The notes: generated by a model from the sequence alone, not told the origin. A stretch of DNA of 64,000 bases from Mycobacterium decipiens (GCF_963853665.1 NZ_OY970459.1:4464001-4528000); one strand, 5' to 3'; positions 38,497 through 46,705 are shown, counted from the stretch's first letter. Made by a program: numbers and translations.

Positions 38497-38741
38497 CCCA
38501 CTCACCAATCGACCGGCCTGGCGAGCAAGCTCCCCGCCCTCAGCCAATCTTTCGCCCAGACTTCTCCGCATGTCGGTCGAGTTCCGGGCGTAATCACTGG
38601 CCCCGCAACAACTTGCGCAACCGCTAACTGAGCAGTCAGCGCTTCCACTGACACGCTGTTCGCCTGCCAACCCCCCGGAACCACTCGCAGCGTCACCACT
38701 CACGCTCCCTCCGGGATCTACGAAATGCCATGCGCTAGAAC

Positions 38742-38771
38742 ACATGATCCACGGATCATTGCATGTGTCAA
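38742..38771 (-). promoter_or_regulatory. Putative NRPS1 operon promoter
   Basis: Reading the minus strand, a perfect TTGACA (38766-38771) is followed after 17-18 bases by ATCATG/TCATGT, a weak -10. It faces NRPS1. It would place transcription start at about 38735, which argues against the ATG at 38743-38745 as the start codon. The -35 is strong and the -10 is only a candidate. Confidence 0.5.
38744..38759. promoter_or_regulatory. Palindromic operator inside the NRPS1 promoter
   Basis: ATGATCC-AC-GGATCAT is a perfect 7-2-7 inverted repeat lying between the -35 and -10 elements. An outer pair, ACACATG (38740-38746) and CATGTGT (38762-38768), frames it. The position is that of a classical repressor site. 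No regulator gene is adjacent. Confidence 0.5.
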
Positions 38772-38784
38772 CTATTGCCCTTCG

Positions 38785-38821
38785 CTACGGTTACGTAGGT
38801 GAATACGACGGCTCCGTAGGT
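38785..38821. repeat. Operator-like motif, copy 1 of a 37-bp direct repeat
   Basis: It contains CTACGGTTACGTAG (half-sites CTACG/CGTAG) and ACGGCTCCGT (ACGGnnCCGT). It recurs at 38946-38982 with four differing bases, just upstream of the NRPS1 -35 element. This suggests binding sites for a dimeric repressor such as a TetR protein. Confidence 0.55.
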
Positions 38822-38837
38822 ACGCCAGAACAAGATT

Positions 38838-38854
38838 TTCCACAAACGATTGCA
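38838..38854. repeat. 17-bp direct repeat (TTCCACAAACGATTGCA), copy 1
   Basis: An exact copy lies at 38908-38924, 70 bp away. Both copies sit between the two operator-like 37-bp motifs. Confidence 0.6.
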
Positions 38855-38907
38855 CCCGTCCACTTGCCTATGGTGCCAACCGCTCCGTAGACACATCCCC
38901 CAGCATA

Positions 38908-38924
38908 TTCCACAAACGATTGCA
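38908..38924. repeat. 17-bp direct repeat (TTCCACAAACGATTGCA), copy 2
   Basis: Exact copy of 38838-38854. A further isolated CGCTCCGTAG half-motif lies just before it, at 38881-38890. Confidence 0.6.
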
Positions 38925-38945
38925 GTCTCAACTTACCCACGGTGC

Positions 38946-38982
38946 CTACGGTTACGTAGGCGAAAGCGACGGTTCCGTAGGT
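38946..38982. repeat. Operator-like motif, copy 2 of a 37-bp direct repeat
   Basis: Copy of 38785-38821 with CTACGGTTACGTAG and ACGGTTCCGT. The differences fall mainly in the spacer between the two palindromes, as expected if the palindromes are what is conserved. Confidence 0.55.
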
Positions 38983-39460
38983 TTGTCTTCGTAGCCTCTC
39001 GCTTCGCTGGACGTCCACTGCCGCCCGCAGGTGCGACGCTGGGCAAACGGCGCGGCAACAACAGATTTCGATCGCGCCCAACGCAACCGGGGGCCTGAGA
39101 TTCTGGTCTGGCGATCTACTTCTGTGATCCGCACAACACTTGGCGCACAGCGACACTGCGCCCTAAGAAAGGGCTGTGGCTTCTAACAACGATTTTGACT
39201 CCGCCTGGCGTTGGCGCTGGCTGCGGACTCTTCAAAAACGCACGGTCTAAACGCAATTCGGCGCGCGGCCGGTTTCAATCGCCGGGCGGGCAACCTGCAC
39301 CGGGACTCCGGGCGACTTGCACCACTCGCCCGACATACCAACATCCTTCCCGCGGGACCAGCGGCCCACCAGGCAGGTGTCGACCAGCAGGGGTCTACAC
39401 CAACGTGGGCTATCGTGGTCGTTATCAACTATTTTCTGCTAGACAGAGGTTAGGTGGCCG

Positions 39461-39691
39461 ATGAGTGTCAACCCGTTTGACGATGACGATGGCAGCTTCT
39501 TTGTGTTGGTCAATGACGAGGAACAGCACAGTTTGTGGCCGGCTTTTGCTGAGGTTCCAGCGGGTTGGCAGGTGGTTTATGGCGAGGCGACTCGTGCGGC
39601 GTGTCTAGAGTATGTCGAGCAGAACTGGCCCGATATTCGGCCGAAGAGTCTGCGGGACAGGTTGGCGCAGGGCCGCTCTTTGGATGAATGA
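39461..39691 (+). CDS. mbtH: MbtH-like NRPS chaperone
   Basis: This 76-residue protein is a full-length MbtH family member. It shows the N-terminal [15 protein letters not shown], then HSLWP, VPAGW, and the C-terminal [11 protein letters not shown], with the conserved tryptophans and the SLWP and RP motifs. MbtH proteins bind adenylation domains and are needed for their folding or activity. An AGGTGG-like ribosome site precedes the ATG. It is transcribed away from NRPS1 across the control region, unlike the co-directional mbtH-mps1 arrangement I recall for glycopeptidolipid loci, so its expression may be controlled separately. It is the only MbtH in the window and is the natural partner of all eight A domains. 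Confidence 0.96.
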   Translation: MSVNPFDDDDGSFFVLVNDEEQHSLWPAFAEVPAGWQVVYGEATRAACLEYVEQNWPDIRPKSLRDRLAQGRSLDE

Positions 39692-39791
39692 GCCGTGCTG
39701 GGCGGCCTTTCCTGAGGCACAGTGCACTGATCGGCTGGGCAGAATGCCGCAGTGCGCTTGTCGGCGGATTCGGCAGATCCCAGGGCGCTGC
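39692..39791. other. Short convergent intergenic gap
   Basis: About 100 bp lie between the stops of mbtH and the CoA-transferase gene. I see no strong hairpin-plus-T terminator. Confidence 0.5.
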
Positions 39792-42221
39792 TCAGGTCGC
39801 CCCGTGCATCGCGGGTCTGCGGCCGATGACACCGTCGGCCTCCAACTCGTCGATCTCCGCCTCGCTCAAACCTAGCTCGGCGAGCAGCTCCCGATTGTGC
39901 TGCCCCAGCAGTGGCGCGGGATGGGTGTGGAACCGGCTGGGTCCGCCGGCGAGCCTGATCGGCAAGCTGCTGAGCCGAGCCGGGCCGTTGACGGGGTGCT
40001 CAACGGTCTCAAAGAAGCCGCGCGCCGCCAGCTGGATCAGCTCCGGTTGTCGGTGGGGCTGCATCACCTTGGCCACCGGCACGCCCGCATCCCAGAGGGT
40101 GCCCACGATGTCGTCGCTGCCGAGCTGCTCGCACCATGCGGCCAGCCGCTCGTCGATGAAATCCTCGTGCTCCCGCCGCCCGGCTACCGCGGCCAACTGC
40201 CGATCCCTTGCCCACCAGGGTGATCCAAGCGCCGCGCACAACGATTCCCACTGTTTGTCAGTGGCCACCGCGATGGCGACCCAGCCGTCCAAACGGCCGA
40301 ATTCGTCGATGTCAGCGGTGCGATAGAGGTTCTGCGGCACCGCCGTTGGTCCCCGGTTGCCGGCCCGCGCCAGCAGTGCCCCGTATGCGGTGTATTCGAT
40401 GACCTGCTCGGCAGCAATGTTGAGTGCCGCGTCCACCATCGCCGCCTCGACCAACACCCCCTGCCCGGTGTGGCGGCGGTGCTCCAGCGCCAGCAGCAGG
40501 GCATTGACCGCATGCACACCCGCGTTCGGGTCACCGACCGAGTACGGCTCGTAGGGAGCGCGGTCGGGATAGCCGGTGAGCCAGCTCAACCCTGCCGCTG
40601 ACTCGATGGCATACGCAAAGGCCGGGTTGTCCCGCCACGGCCCATCCAGGCCAAACCCGGGCATACGCAGCAGCACCGCGTCGGGCCGAATCGATTGGAC
40701 CGCTGCGAAATCCAGCCCGATCTGGTCCAGTACCCGTGGCGTGAAATTCTCCGCGACCACGTCGCAGGTCGCGATGAGCCGGCACAGTAGCTCCCGCCCG
40801 CGCGAACTTCGCAGATCCAGCGTCAGGCCCTTCTTGTTGGTGTTCAGCGCCGAGAAGATCGGCGACCTCTCCCACCACCGGTCCTCGGTGATCGGCACCC
40901 CGGCGATCAGCCGGGTGCCATCGGGGCGACCGGTGGATTCCACATGGATAACCTCGGCGCCCAGCAGGGCCAGAAAATGCGTGCAGCAGGGGCCTGCCCA
41001 GAACGTGGTCATGTCCAGCACGCGAAGTCCGTGCAGCGGCAGTTGATTTGCGGGAATGGTGGGCGGCGGCCGGCGAATCAGGTTGGCCGCACGGTACCGA
41101 TCGGTGTGCTCACCCAGCCGCGGTGCCGGGCCGGGCGGCCGAAGCCGGGCGGGCCGCATCCGGTACGGGTGCCCCGGCTGCTGGAATCCGTCGCGCGGAT
41201 TTCGCACGAACGAACCGCGTTCGGCGAAGTGATCCAGCGACGCGATGTTGGCTCCGTTCGCCACCGGCGCATTGGGAATCCGGAAGGCCGTGGCCAGTTC
41301 CCGGATCTCGTCGACCCGATGACTGCGCACCCACGCATAGATCTCCTCCGCATGGACATTCGCCTGCTCGGTGATCGACAGCGGTGACTCCTCGTCGATC
41401 CATTCCGGATGACCGACCATCGCGCACAGGTCGAACCACTGCTGTGCCGTCCCACACCCGAGATCGACCAGTCCGTCTTGGGCGTGAGCCACACCGGGCA
41501 CCGTGAGCCGTCGCGCATCTCGCCATGGCCTACCCAGCATTTCGAAGTAGGTGACGGGGTAATAGGTCAGACATAGGATCTGGGCTTCCAGCATCGACAG
41601 GTCCACGAGTTCTCCTGCCCCACCGTTAATGCGGCCGAACCGTGCTGCCAGAGTGGCCGCACTGGCGTAGGCGCCGGCCAAATATTCTCCGACCTGTCCA
41701 CCGACAAACACCGGCGCCCGGTCCGGCAGCCCGCGCCCCAACCCGATGATTCCGCCCGCCCAGGCCTGCAGCGTGAACTCAGTGGCGGCCCGATGTCGCC
41801 AGGGACCATCCAGCCCGAACGGGGTGATCGACGTGACGATGAGGTGAGGATGGCGACGATAGATCTCGCCCGGCTGAAATTCCAGGCAGTCAACGACTTT
41901 CGACCCGGTCGACCACACCACCGCGTCCGCCGCCGCCAGCAGTCCGTCGACCAACTCGACGTCGTCGTCGACTGCCGGATTGGCAACAACGCTGCGCTTG
42001 GCACCACACAGGAAGCCGAACAACGAACCGTCCGCGCCGGGCGGAATGGTGGCCCCCGAGGCGGACCACGAGCGCAGCGGATCACCCGCGGGTGACTCGA
42101 CTTTGACGACATCAGCGCCACCATCGGCGAGCAGTTTGGTGCAGTAGGCGCCCGCAATTCCGGTGGACAGCTCGACCACCGTACAACCGGTCAGCGGCGG
42201 CTGCGGCCCGGACAACGCCAC
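39792..42221 (-). CDS. Tandem family III CoA-transferase (two CaiB/BaiF domains fused)
   Basis: The 809-residue protein consists of two complete CaiB/BaiF domains (about residues 8-375 and 415-795), about double the usual 400 residues. Domain 1 begins LTGCTVVELSTGIAGAYCTKLLADGGADVVKVE and has Asp at the expected catalytic position (GELVDLSMLEA). Domain 2 begins LHGLRVLDMTTFWAGPCC and has Glu at the matching place (LVEAAMVDAAL). Family members move CoA between acids without ATP. The GTG start overlaps the preceding stop (TAGTG); the frame is open further upstream, but that part is the shadow of the crotonase gene. As last gene of the TetR/P450 operon it probably activates or recycles the acid substrate; the exact acid is unknown. 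Confidence 0.9.
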   Translation of the reverse strand: MALSGPQPPLTGCTVVELSTGIAGAYCTKLLADGGADVVKVESPAGDPLRSWSASGATIPPGADGSLFGFLCGAKRSVVANPAVDDDVELVDGLLAAADAVVWSTGSKVVDCLEFQPGEIYRRHPHLIVTSITPFGLDGPWRHRAATEFTLQAWAGGIIGLGRGLPDRAPVFVGGQVGEYLAGAYASAATLAARFGRINGGAGELVDLSMLEAQILCLTYYPVTYFEMLGRPWRDARRLTVPGVAHAQDGLVDLGCGTAQQWFDLCAMVGHPEWIDEESPLSITEQANVHAEEIYAWVRSHRVDEIRELATAFRIPNAPVANGANIASLDHFAERGSFVRNPRDGFQQPGHPYRMRPARLRPPGPAPRLGEHTDRYRAANLIRRPPPTIPANQLPLHGLRVLDMTTFWAGPCCTHFLALLGAEVIHVESTGRPDGTRLIAGVPITEDRWWERSPIFSALNTNKKGLTLDLRSSRGRELLCRLIATCDVVAENFTPRVLDQIGLDFAAVQSIRPDAVLLRMPGFGLDGPWRDNPAFAYAIESAAGLSWLTGYPDRAPYEPYSVGDPNAGVHAVNALLLALEHRRHTGQGVLVEAAMVDAALNIAAEQVIEYTAYGALLARAGNRGPTAVPQNLYRTADIDEFGRLDGWVAIAVATDKQWESLCAALGSPWWARDRQLAAVAGRREHEDFIDERLAAWCEQLGSDDIVGTLWDAGVPVAKVMQPHRQPELIQLAARGFFETVEHPVNGPARLSSLPIRLAGGPSRFHTHPAPLLGQHNRELLAELGLSEAEIDELEADGVIGRRPAMHGAT

Positions 42222-43216
42222 TAACGCTTCTTCTTTCGATTCGGGCCCTCGCCGGCGCGATTCTGCTTGCTCAGCCGCCATTCCGGCGGCAATTTGGCGT
42301 CCATGTCCTTGACGGCTTCGCCCGGACCCTGATCGATGGCGTCGTCGAGCATGAGGTCGTCTGCGTCTGGTACAACACCGCTGCCCATCGATTCGAAGAA
42401 GCCACTGAGCAGGCTGCCCATGTACTCGCCCTGGAACTGCTTCATGATTTCGAAAAACACCTTCTGCATGAACACCGTGTCGTTGGGGCGGTTGCGCGCG
42501 CACGCCAGCGCGTACTTTTGGACCTCCGCTTCGAGTTGGTCGCGGGGCACCACGCTGTTGAGGAAATTGCAGTCATACATCTCGGCGGCGGTGAAAGCCC
42601 TTCCGGTGAACACCATTTCCTGGAATTTCCGGATTCCCATGGTCTGCGCCCACCACCACATCCGCGGTCCCCAGCCGTAGTACCGGAAGGACGGGTGCCC
42701 AAAGAGTGCGTCGTCGCTGGCGACGACCAAGTCGGCATCGGCGGCCTGGTAGAAATGCCAACCGTAGCAGTAGCCCTTCACCTCCAGGATGGAAATCTTC
42801 TTAAAATCCTGCAGGCCGCGAATTCCGGAATTCGGGTTGGCATACCACTGGCTCACCGACGCGCCGTGACGGAACGAACCCTGTGGGGGATATTTGACTT
42901 CGTCAGCGCCGATACGGAACTCGGCAAGCCGCGGACCCTGATCTGCCGAGTTCATAGCGTCCATGAACTCCTCGAGATCCGCACCCGAGCCCAGGTCGTC
43001 ACCCGCACCGCGGATCACCAGCACCTTGACCTCGTCGTCGATACTGGCCCGGTGCAGCAGATCCGCATAGCGCAGCCGGGCGGCGATGGTCGGTGCGTTC
43101 AGCTGGTCCGGCCGGTCGAAGGTAATGGTCGCGATGCGGGTCTTGGCGTCCTTGTGGTACTGGATGATCATTTCTCCCGGGGGATCCGATTTGGTGGACA
43201 CGGCTACGCCTGCCAA
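42221..43216 (-). CDS. Crotonase-fold (enoyl-CoA hydratase/isomerase-like) protein lacking both catalytic glutamates
   Basis: The 331-residue protein has a crotonase core at residues about 15-260. The oxyanion loop reads RGAGDDLGSGADLEEF and the second glycine region GYCYGWHFYQAADADLVV. At the two positions that carry the acid/base glutamates in mitochondrial enoyl-CoA hydratase (Glu144, Glu164) it has Tyr (in WHFYQA) and Ser (in FGHPSF). It is therefore unlikely to be a standard hydratase and may be an isomerase, hydrolase, decarboxylase or C-C lyase of the superfamily. A Trp-rich stretch (PRMWWWAQ) and a basic Lys/Arg tail are unusual. It overlaps the upstream M24 gene by 13 bp and the CoA-transferase by 1 bp, so it is tightly coupled. 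Confidence 0.88.
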   Translation of the reverse strand: MAGVAVSTKSDPPGEMIIQYHKDAKTRIATITFDRPDQLNAPTIAARLRYADLLHRASIDDEVKVLVIRGAGDDLGSGADLEEFMDAMNSADQGPRLAEFRIGADEVKYPPQGSFRHGASVSQWYANPNSGIRGLQDFKKISILEVKGYCYGWHFYQAADADLVVASDDALFGHPSFRYYGWGPRMWWWAQTMGIRKFQEMVFTGRAFTAAEMYDCNFLNSVVPRDQLEAEVQKYALACARNRPNDTVFMQKVFFEIMKQFQGEYMGSLLSGFFESMGSGVVPDADDLMLDDAIDQGPGEAVKDMDAKLPPEWRLSKQNRAGEGPNRKKKR

Positions 43217-44331
43217 AACGGGCTGGAGGTCAGGACTTCGGGCCCGTCGGCGGTGATCAGTACCGCTTCCCGCCCGAACACGGCACCGACCCTCGGCTCC
43301 CAGACGTAGCCTGTGACGGCAAGAACCATTCCCGGCTCCAATCGTTCATCGGCTGCTGTCAGCGGCAGCCGCTGGGTGATGACGGGCGGGTCAAAGCCCA
43401 TGCCCAGGCCCCGGGCCACCGGCATCGGCGGCGCCGGCTCCCCCGCGTCGTCGTAGGCGGCCAGCAACTCGCCGGCCTCCGCGTCCGGTCGGCACGCGGC
43501 AATTAGCCTGTTCCACAATCGATCCCAGCGGCAGTAGAGCAAATCGGCGCCGTTGACGTCAGCCGTTGGCCAGGTCCGCCCCACCTCGCCAATGTAGCCA
43601 CCGGCCAGGACCCCGGAGGAGAAGGCCACCAAGTCGCCGTCCCGCACGTGGCCACCGCCGTCAGCCCGCCGCCACGGGTGATCACGCGAAGTCACCCATG
43701 CCACATCCTGATTGGCTGGAGTGCTCACCCCGCCTGCCGCCAGGGCCTCCAGCAGCACCCCCGCCAGCGTTTGTTCGCTGACGCCGGGTCGCAGTTCGGA
43801 CACCGCCGCCGCCAGCCCCGATTCGGCCACCGCGATGGCCTCTCGCAAGACGGCTACTTCCTCGTCCGTCTTGATGCGGCGGGCCGCACGCATGGTTAGT
43901 TCCCCATCAACCAGCTCGGCATTGGGAAACGCCATCGGCAGTAGCCTCGCGAAAATCGGTGACAGTGCATCGGTTCCGACTCGCCGGGCAACGGCGGCAC
44001 CCTCGATGCGTTCGAGCACCGCGATGACGTTCAACGGATTCCAGCAGATGCCGTACAGATTTTCGTGCGGGATGTCGTCGGGAACCCCTTCGTCCCAGGT
44101 GCTGAGCAGATGGATGGCGCCGGTCGCACGCACCAGCACACAGGTCGGCCCGAACGGCCGCGTTCCGGCAACCCAGAGTTGGGGCGCACCGGCGACATAT
44201 CGGACGTTGGCCTGCCGACCCAGCACCAGGATGTCGAGATCGTGTGCCGCCATCTCGGCCAGGGCGCGTTGCCGCCGCCGGCAGCGGAGAACGCGATCGT
44301 CGGGCAGTACTTCAGTTGACATAGGGGTCAT
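43204..44331 (-). CDS. M24 (aminopeptidase P/creatinase-fold) protein with degenerate metal site
   Basis: This 375-residue protein has an N-terminal creatinase-like domain (about 10-150) and a C-terminal pita-bread domain (about 155-365). The five metal ligands of M24 peptidases are largely absent: the first Asp is replaced in LVAFSSGVLAGGY, the second is Glu (YIGEVGRTW), the His position reads ARGLGMGF, and the LEPGMVL motif continues TGY rather than with Glu. Only the last Glu (FGREAVLIT) remains. It may be metal-free like creatinase, or a non-catalytic partner of the intact M24 protein encoded just upstream. The start codons at 44331 and 44322 (MSTEV) both overlap the end of that gene. Confidence 0.87.
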   Translation of the reverse strand: MTPMSTEVLPDDRVLRCRRRQRALAEMAAHDLDILVLGRQANVRYVAGAPQLWVAGTRPFGPTCVLVRATGAIHLLSTWDEGVPDDIPHENLYGICWNPLNVIAVLERIEGAAVARRVGTDALSPIFARLLPMAFPNAELVDGELTMRAARRIKTDEEVAVLREAIAVAESGLAAAVSELRPGVSEQTLAGVLLEALAAGGVSTPANQDVAWVTSRDHPWRRADGGGHVRDGDLVAFSSGVLAGGYIGEVGRTWPTADVNGADLLYCRWDRLWNRLIAACRPDAEAGELLAAYDDAGEPAPPMPVARGLGMGFDPPVITQRLPLTAADERLEPGMVLAVTGYVWEPRVGAVFGREAVLITADGPEVLTSSPFWQA

Positions 44332-45520
44332 ACGGGTAGTCGGTCAATCGGATCCAGCCTTCCCCGGTGATCACGAACACCTCTTCGCTGCGGTAGCCGC
44401 CGGTGCCGTCCTCCCACACCACCGGCTCCAGCACCAGCACCATGCCCGGTTGCAACACAAAGTTCTCATCGAACTCGTCGCCGAGATCTGTTCCGATCAT
44501 CGGCATTTCGGCGGCATTCACCCCGATGCCGTGGCCCAGATAGAAGTGCGGTAGCCAGGGCCGATCGCCGCCGTTGGCCGCGATTGCGGCCCGGCCCAGG
44601 TCGGCGGCGCTGGCTCCGGCCCGAGTCACACCCAGGACGGCGGCCATGATCTCGCGCCATCTGTCGAACTGCGCCTGCTGACCCGGCGCGGGATCCCGGC
44701 CGACAATCCAGGTCCGCCCGAAGTCCGAGCAATAGCCGCGGTAGGTGATGCTGACGTCGGTCCACAGCACATCGCCGTCGACCAATTCGCGCTCGGTGGT
44801 TAACAGCGGTAGCGCCAGGTCGCCGTGGGTGGTCCACACGGCCTCGGCCTTGCTGTGCGGCATCACCTGCCAGATCGGTTCGAGCATGCTGGCCGTGGCC
44901 CCTAGTTCGAAGGCCCGGCGCAAAAATCTTGCCGACAGGTCGATCTGGCGGATACCGGGAGCCAGCGCCCGGTGGACATCGACCATCGCCTCGTCGGTGA
45001 TCCGGATGGCGCTGCGCAGGCATGCCAATTCGTCCTGCGTTTTGATTACCTTGGCCGCGCTCACCACGCTCGTCGCGTCGATGGGAGCGCCATTGCGGAA
45101 CAGCAGTTTCTGGGCGCGTGACATGGCGCCCGTGCACTCATCCACCGCGGCCACCGCCCCGGCCGGAATCAGGTCGGTCAGTGCTCTGGCGAAATTCGCT
45201 ACACCTTCGTCGAATTCGAGATAGACAGGTTCGTGCAGGTGATCGACGGGCAGCTCCGACTCCTGCGCGGCCCCTTCGCGGAACGGAAGGAACAGATGTG
45301 GCCACTCGTCGTCGGCAAGCACCACGGCCACCGGCCGCTCGACGTGTGACAGCCCGGCGTCACCCAGCGGCCAACTGGTTCCGGTAGCGTAGACTACGGC
45401 GTTGTTGCCCAACAGGATCATCGCATCGATGCCATGCTCGGCCATCACTGACCGTAGCCGGGCACCGGTCTCCCGGCGCATCCGGGCGAGGTCCGGCGTT
45501 TCGGGAATCGCCAACGTCAT
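44312..45520 (-). CDS. M24-family metallopeptidase/hydrolase (Xaa-Pro dipeptidase-like)
   Basis: This 402-residue protein has an N-terminal creatinase-like domain (about 15-165) and a C-terminal pita-bread fold (about 170-390). The dinuclear metal ligands are intact: both Asp in VLWTDVSITYRGYCSDFGRTW (window positions about 44700-44770), His in YLGHGIG, and Glu in MVLVLEP and in GGYRSEEVFVIT. Family members cleave X-Pro bonds, but in a catabolic operon with a P450 and CoA enzymes a non-peptide amide or C-N substrate is as likely. It lies 9 bp after the amidohydrolase gene and overlaps the degenerate M24 gene by 10-20 bp, so the two may form a heteromer. Confidence 0.9.
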   Translation of the reverse strand: MTLAIPETPDLARMRRETGARLRSVMAEHGIDAMILLGNNAVVYATGTSWPLGDAGLSHVERPVAVVLADDEWPHLFLPFREGAAQESELPVDHLHEPVYLEFDEGVANFARALTDLIPAGAVAAVDECTGAMSRAQKLLFRNGAPIDATSVVSAAKVIKTQDELACLRSAIRITDEAMVDVHRALAPGIRQIDLSARFLRRAFELGATASMLEPIWQVMPHSKAEAVWTTHGDLALPLLTTERELVDGDVLWTDVSITYRGYCSDFGRTWIVGRDPAPGQQAQFDRWREIMAAVLGVTRAGASAADLGRAAIAANGGDRPWLPHFYLGHGIGVNAAEMPMIGTDLGDEFDENFVLQPGMVLVLEPVVWEDGTGGYRSEEVFVITGEGWIRLTDYPYDPYVN

Positions 45521-45529
45521 CGAGTCACC

Positions 45530-46705
45530 CTAGACGCCAATAAATTCGGTGATGTTGCCGCTGACGATCCGGGCCGCATCGTCCGGCCCGACGGCGTCGA
45601 CGACCGATGCCAGCGATCTCTCGGAGTAGCCGTAGGTGCTTTCGTTGTGCGGATAGTCCGATGACCACATGACTTTGTTGACCCCGATCCGGTCGATCAG
45701 CTCCAACCCCAACGGATCGACCATGAACGAGGCGCTCATGTGCTTGTCCCAGTAGTGGCGCACCTCGTGCTCGAGCGGCCGGTTGAACATGTGTCGGTAC
45801 GACGCCACCAGGTGCTCGGCATCCTGCAGCGCCCACGGAACCCAGGCGATCCCGCCCTCGAACCAGCCGATGCGCAGACCCGGGTGCCGGTCCAGGATGC
45901 CGCCGAAGATGTACTTGGCGAACGTTTCCCGGAATCCGTCGATGTTGACCATCATGCCGACGACGACGCTGTTGAACTCGCACGGGCTTTTCGGCGGTGT
46001 CTCGCCGATGTGATGCGCGACGGGAATCCCGGCGGCTTCGATCTCGTCCCAAACGGCACTCATCGTCGTGCTCGCATAGTCGATCGGGTTACCGTCGTCG
46101 TCTTTGCCCGGGTTCAGCGGCATCAGAAACGTTTTGAGCCCCAGTGATTTCAGCTCGGCCAGAGTCCGTTGGGTACCCCGTGGATCCCACCAGTTGATCA
46201 GCCCGGCACCATAGAAGTGTCCAGCAGAGCGTTCTTGTAGCTCCGCGATGTATTCGTTGTAAATGCGGAAGGCGAGTTCGCGAAGTTTCTTGTCCGGGTA
46301 GTGAAAGAGCGCCAGGATCGCGTTGGGGAATGCCAGCTCCTTCTCGACGCCGTCCTCACGCAACTCCTGAATCCTGGCCTCGATGTTGGTACTGGCGGCG
46401 CCCGGCAGGTCGTCGTACTGCATCAGGACCGCACTGAAGTCGCCCGGCAGAAACGACTGCCCCATGCGCCCGACTTGATAGGCGCCGTCCTCGTACCAGA
46501 TCCGCGGCGCCTTGTCTTTGAGGTCGTCCGGAAAGCGTTCGTAGAAGATGTCAGCGGCCAGAGAAATGTGGTTGTCCGCGGAGAACACCACGGTGCCGTC
46601 AGGTAGGCCCACATCGCTGCCGGCGGCGTGACCGCGGCGATCCTTTGGTGCGCCAAAGCCTTCCGGTGGGTAGAGCGAAACTGCGCTTGTCCGGGTCGAC
46701 ATCAC
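45530..46705 (-). CDS. Amidohydrolase-2 family metal-dependent hydrolase/decarboxylase
   Basis: This 391-residue TIM-barrel protein is of the amidohydrolase-related type (PF04909). It shows FSADNHIS near the N-terminus (an Asp-x-His version of the first metal motif), VAHHIGE (His in the central strand), and the terminal SSDYPHNES with the conserved Asp. The family includes ring-opening hydrolases and non-oxidative decarboxylases such as the aminocarboxymuconate semialdehyde decarboxylase group. It follows the P450 gene by 37 bp and precedes the M24 gene by 9 bp, so it belongs to the TetR-controlled operon. The adjacent ATG codons at 46705 and 46702 are equally good starts. Confidence 0.9.
   Translation of the reverse strand: MMSTRTSAVSLYPPEGFGAPKDRRGHAAGSDVGLPDGTVVFSADNHISLAADIFYERFPDDLKDKAPRIWYEDGAYQVGRMGQSFLPGDFSAVLMQYDDLPGAASTNIEARIQELREDGVEKELAFPNAILALFHYPDKKLRELAFRIYNEYIAELQERSAGHFYGAGLINWWDPRGTQRTLAELKSLGLKTFLMPLNPGKDDDGNPIDYASTTMSAVWDEIEAAGIPVAHHIGETPPKSPCEFNSVVVGMMVNIDGFRETFAKYIFGGILDRHPGLRIGWFEGGIAWVPWALQDAEHLVASYRHMFNRPLEHEVRHYWDKHMSASFMVDPLGLELIDRIGVNKVMWSSDYPHNESTYGYSERSLASVVDAVGPDDAARIVSGNITEFIGV

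Larger units (their letters stand above)
38497..39460. other. Control region between NRPS1 and mbtH
   Basis: About 960 bp separate the chosen NRPS1 start from mbtH. The NRPS1-proximal part (38497-38745) may be 5' leader or extra N-terminal coding sequence. From 38742 to 38982 there are a promoter-like pair, a perfect palindrome and duplicated operator-like motifs, described separately. From 38990 to 39440 I see no convincing gene; short open frames on both strands there have no recognisable domain or start signal. The region presumably holds the divergent promoters for both genes. Confidence 0.6.

Noticed and set aside
38497..38745. Extended N-terminus of NRPS1 to the ATG at 38745
   Set aside because: The ATG overlaps the candidate -10, the extra 83 residues are Ser/Gly/Cys-rich without domain features, and family similarity begins at MELGDRAF. 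Not fully excluded.
39195..39464. 89-codon + strand open frame just before mbtH
   Set aside because: No domain, no good ribosome site, Arg/Pro/Gly-rich composition, and it runs into the mbtH start; more likely untranslated control region.
42222..42503. Upstream extension of the CoA-transferase reading frame
   Set aside because: It lies within the crotonase gene and is Arg/His-rich; the GTG at 42221 with TAGTG coupling fits the family N-terminus.
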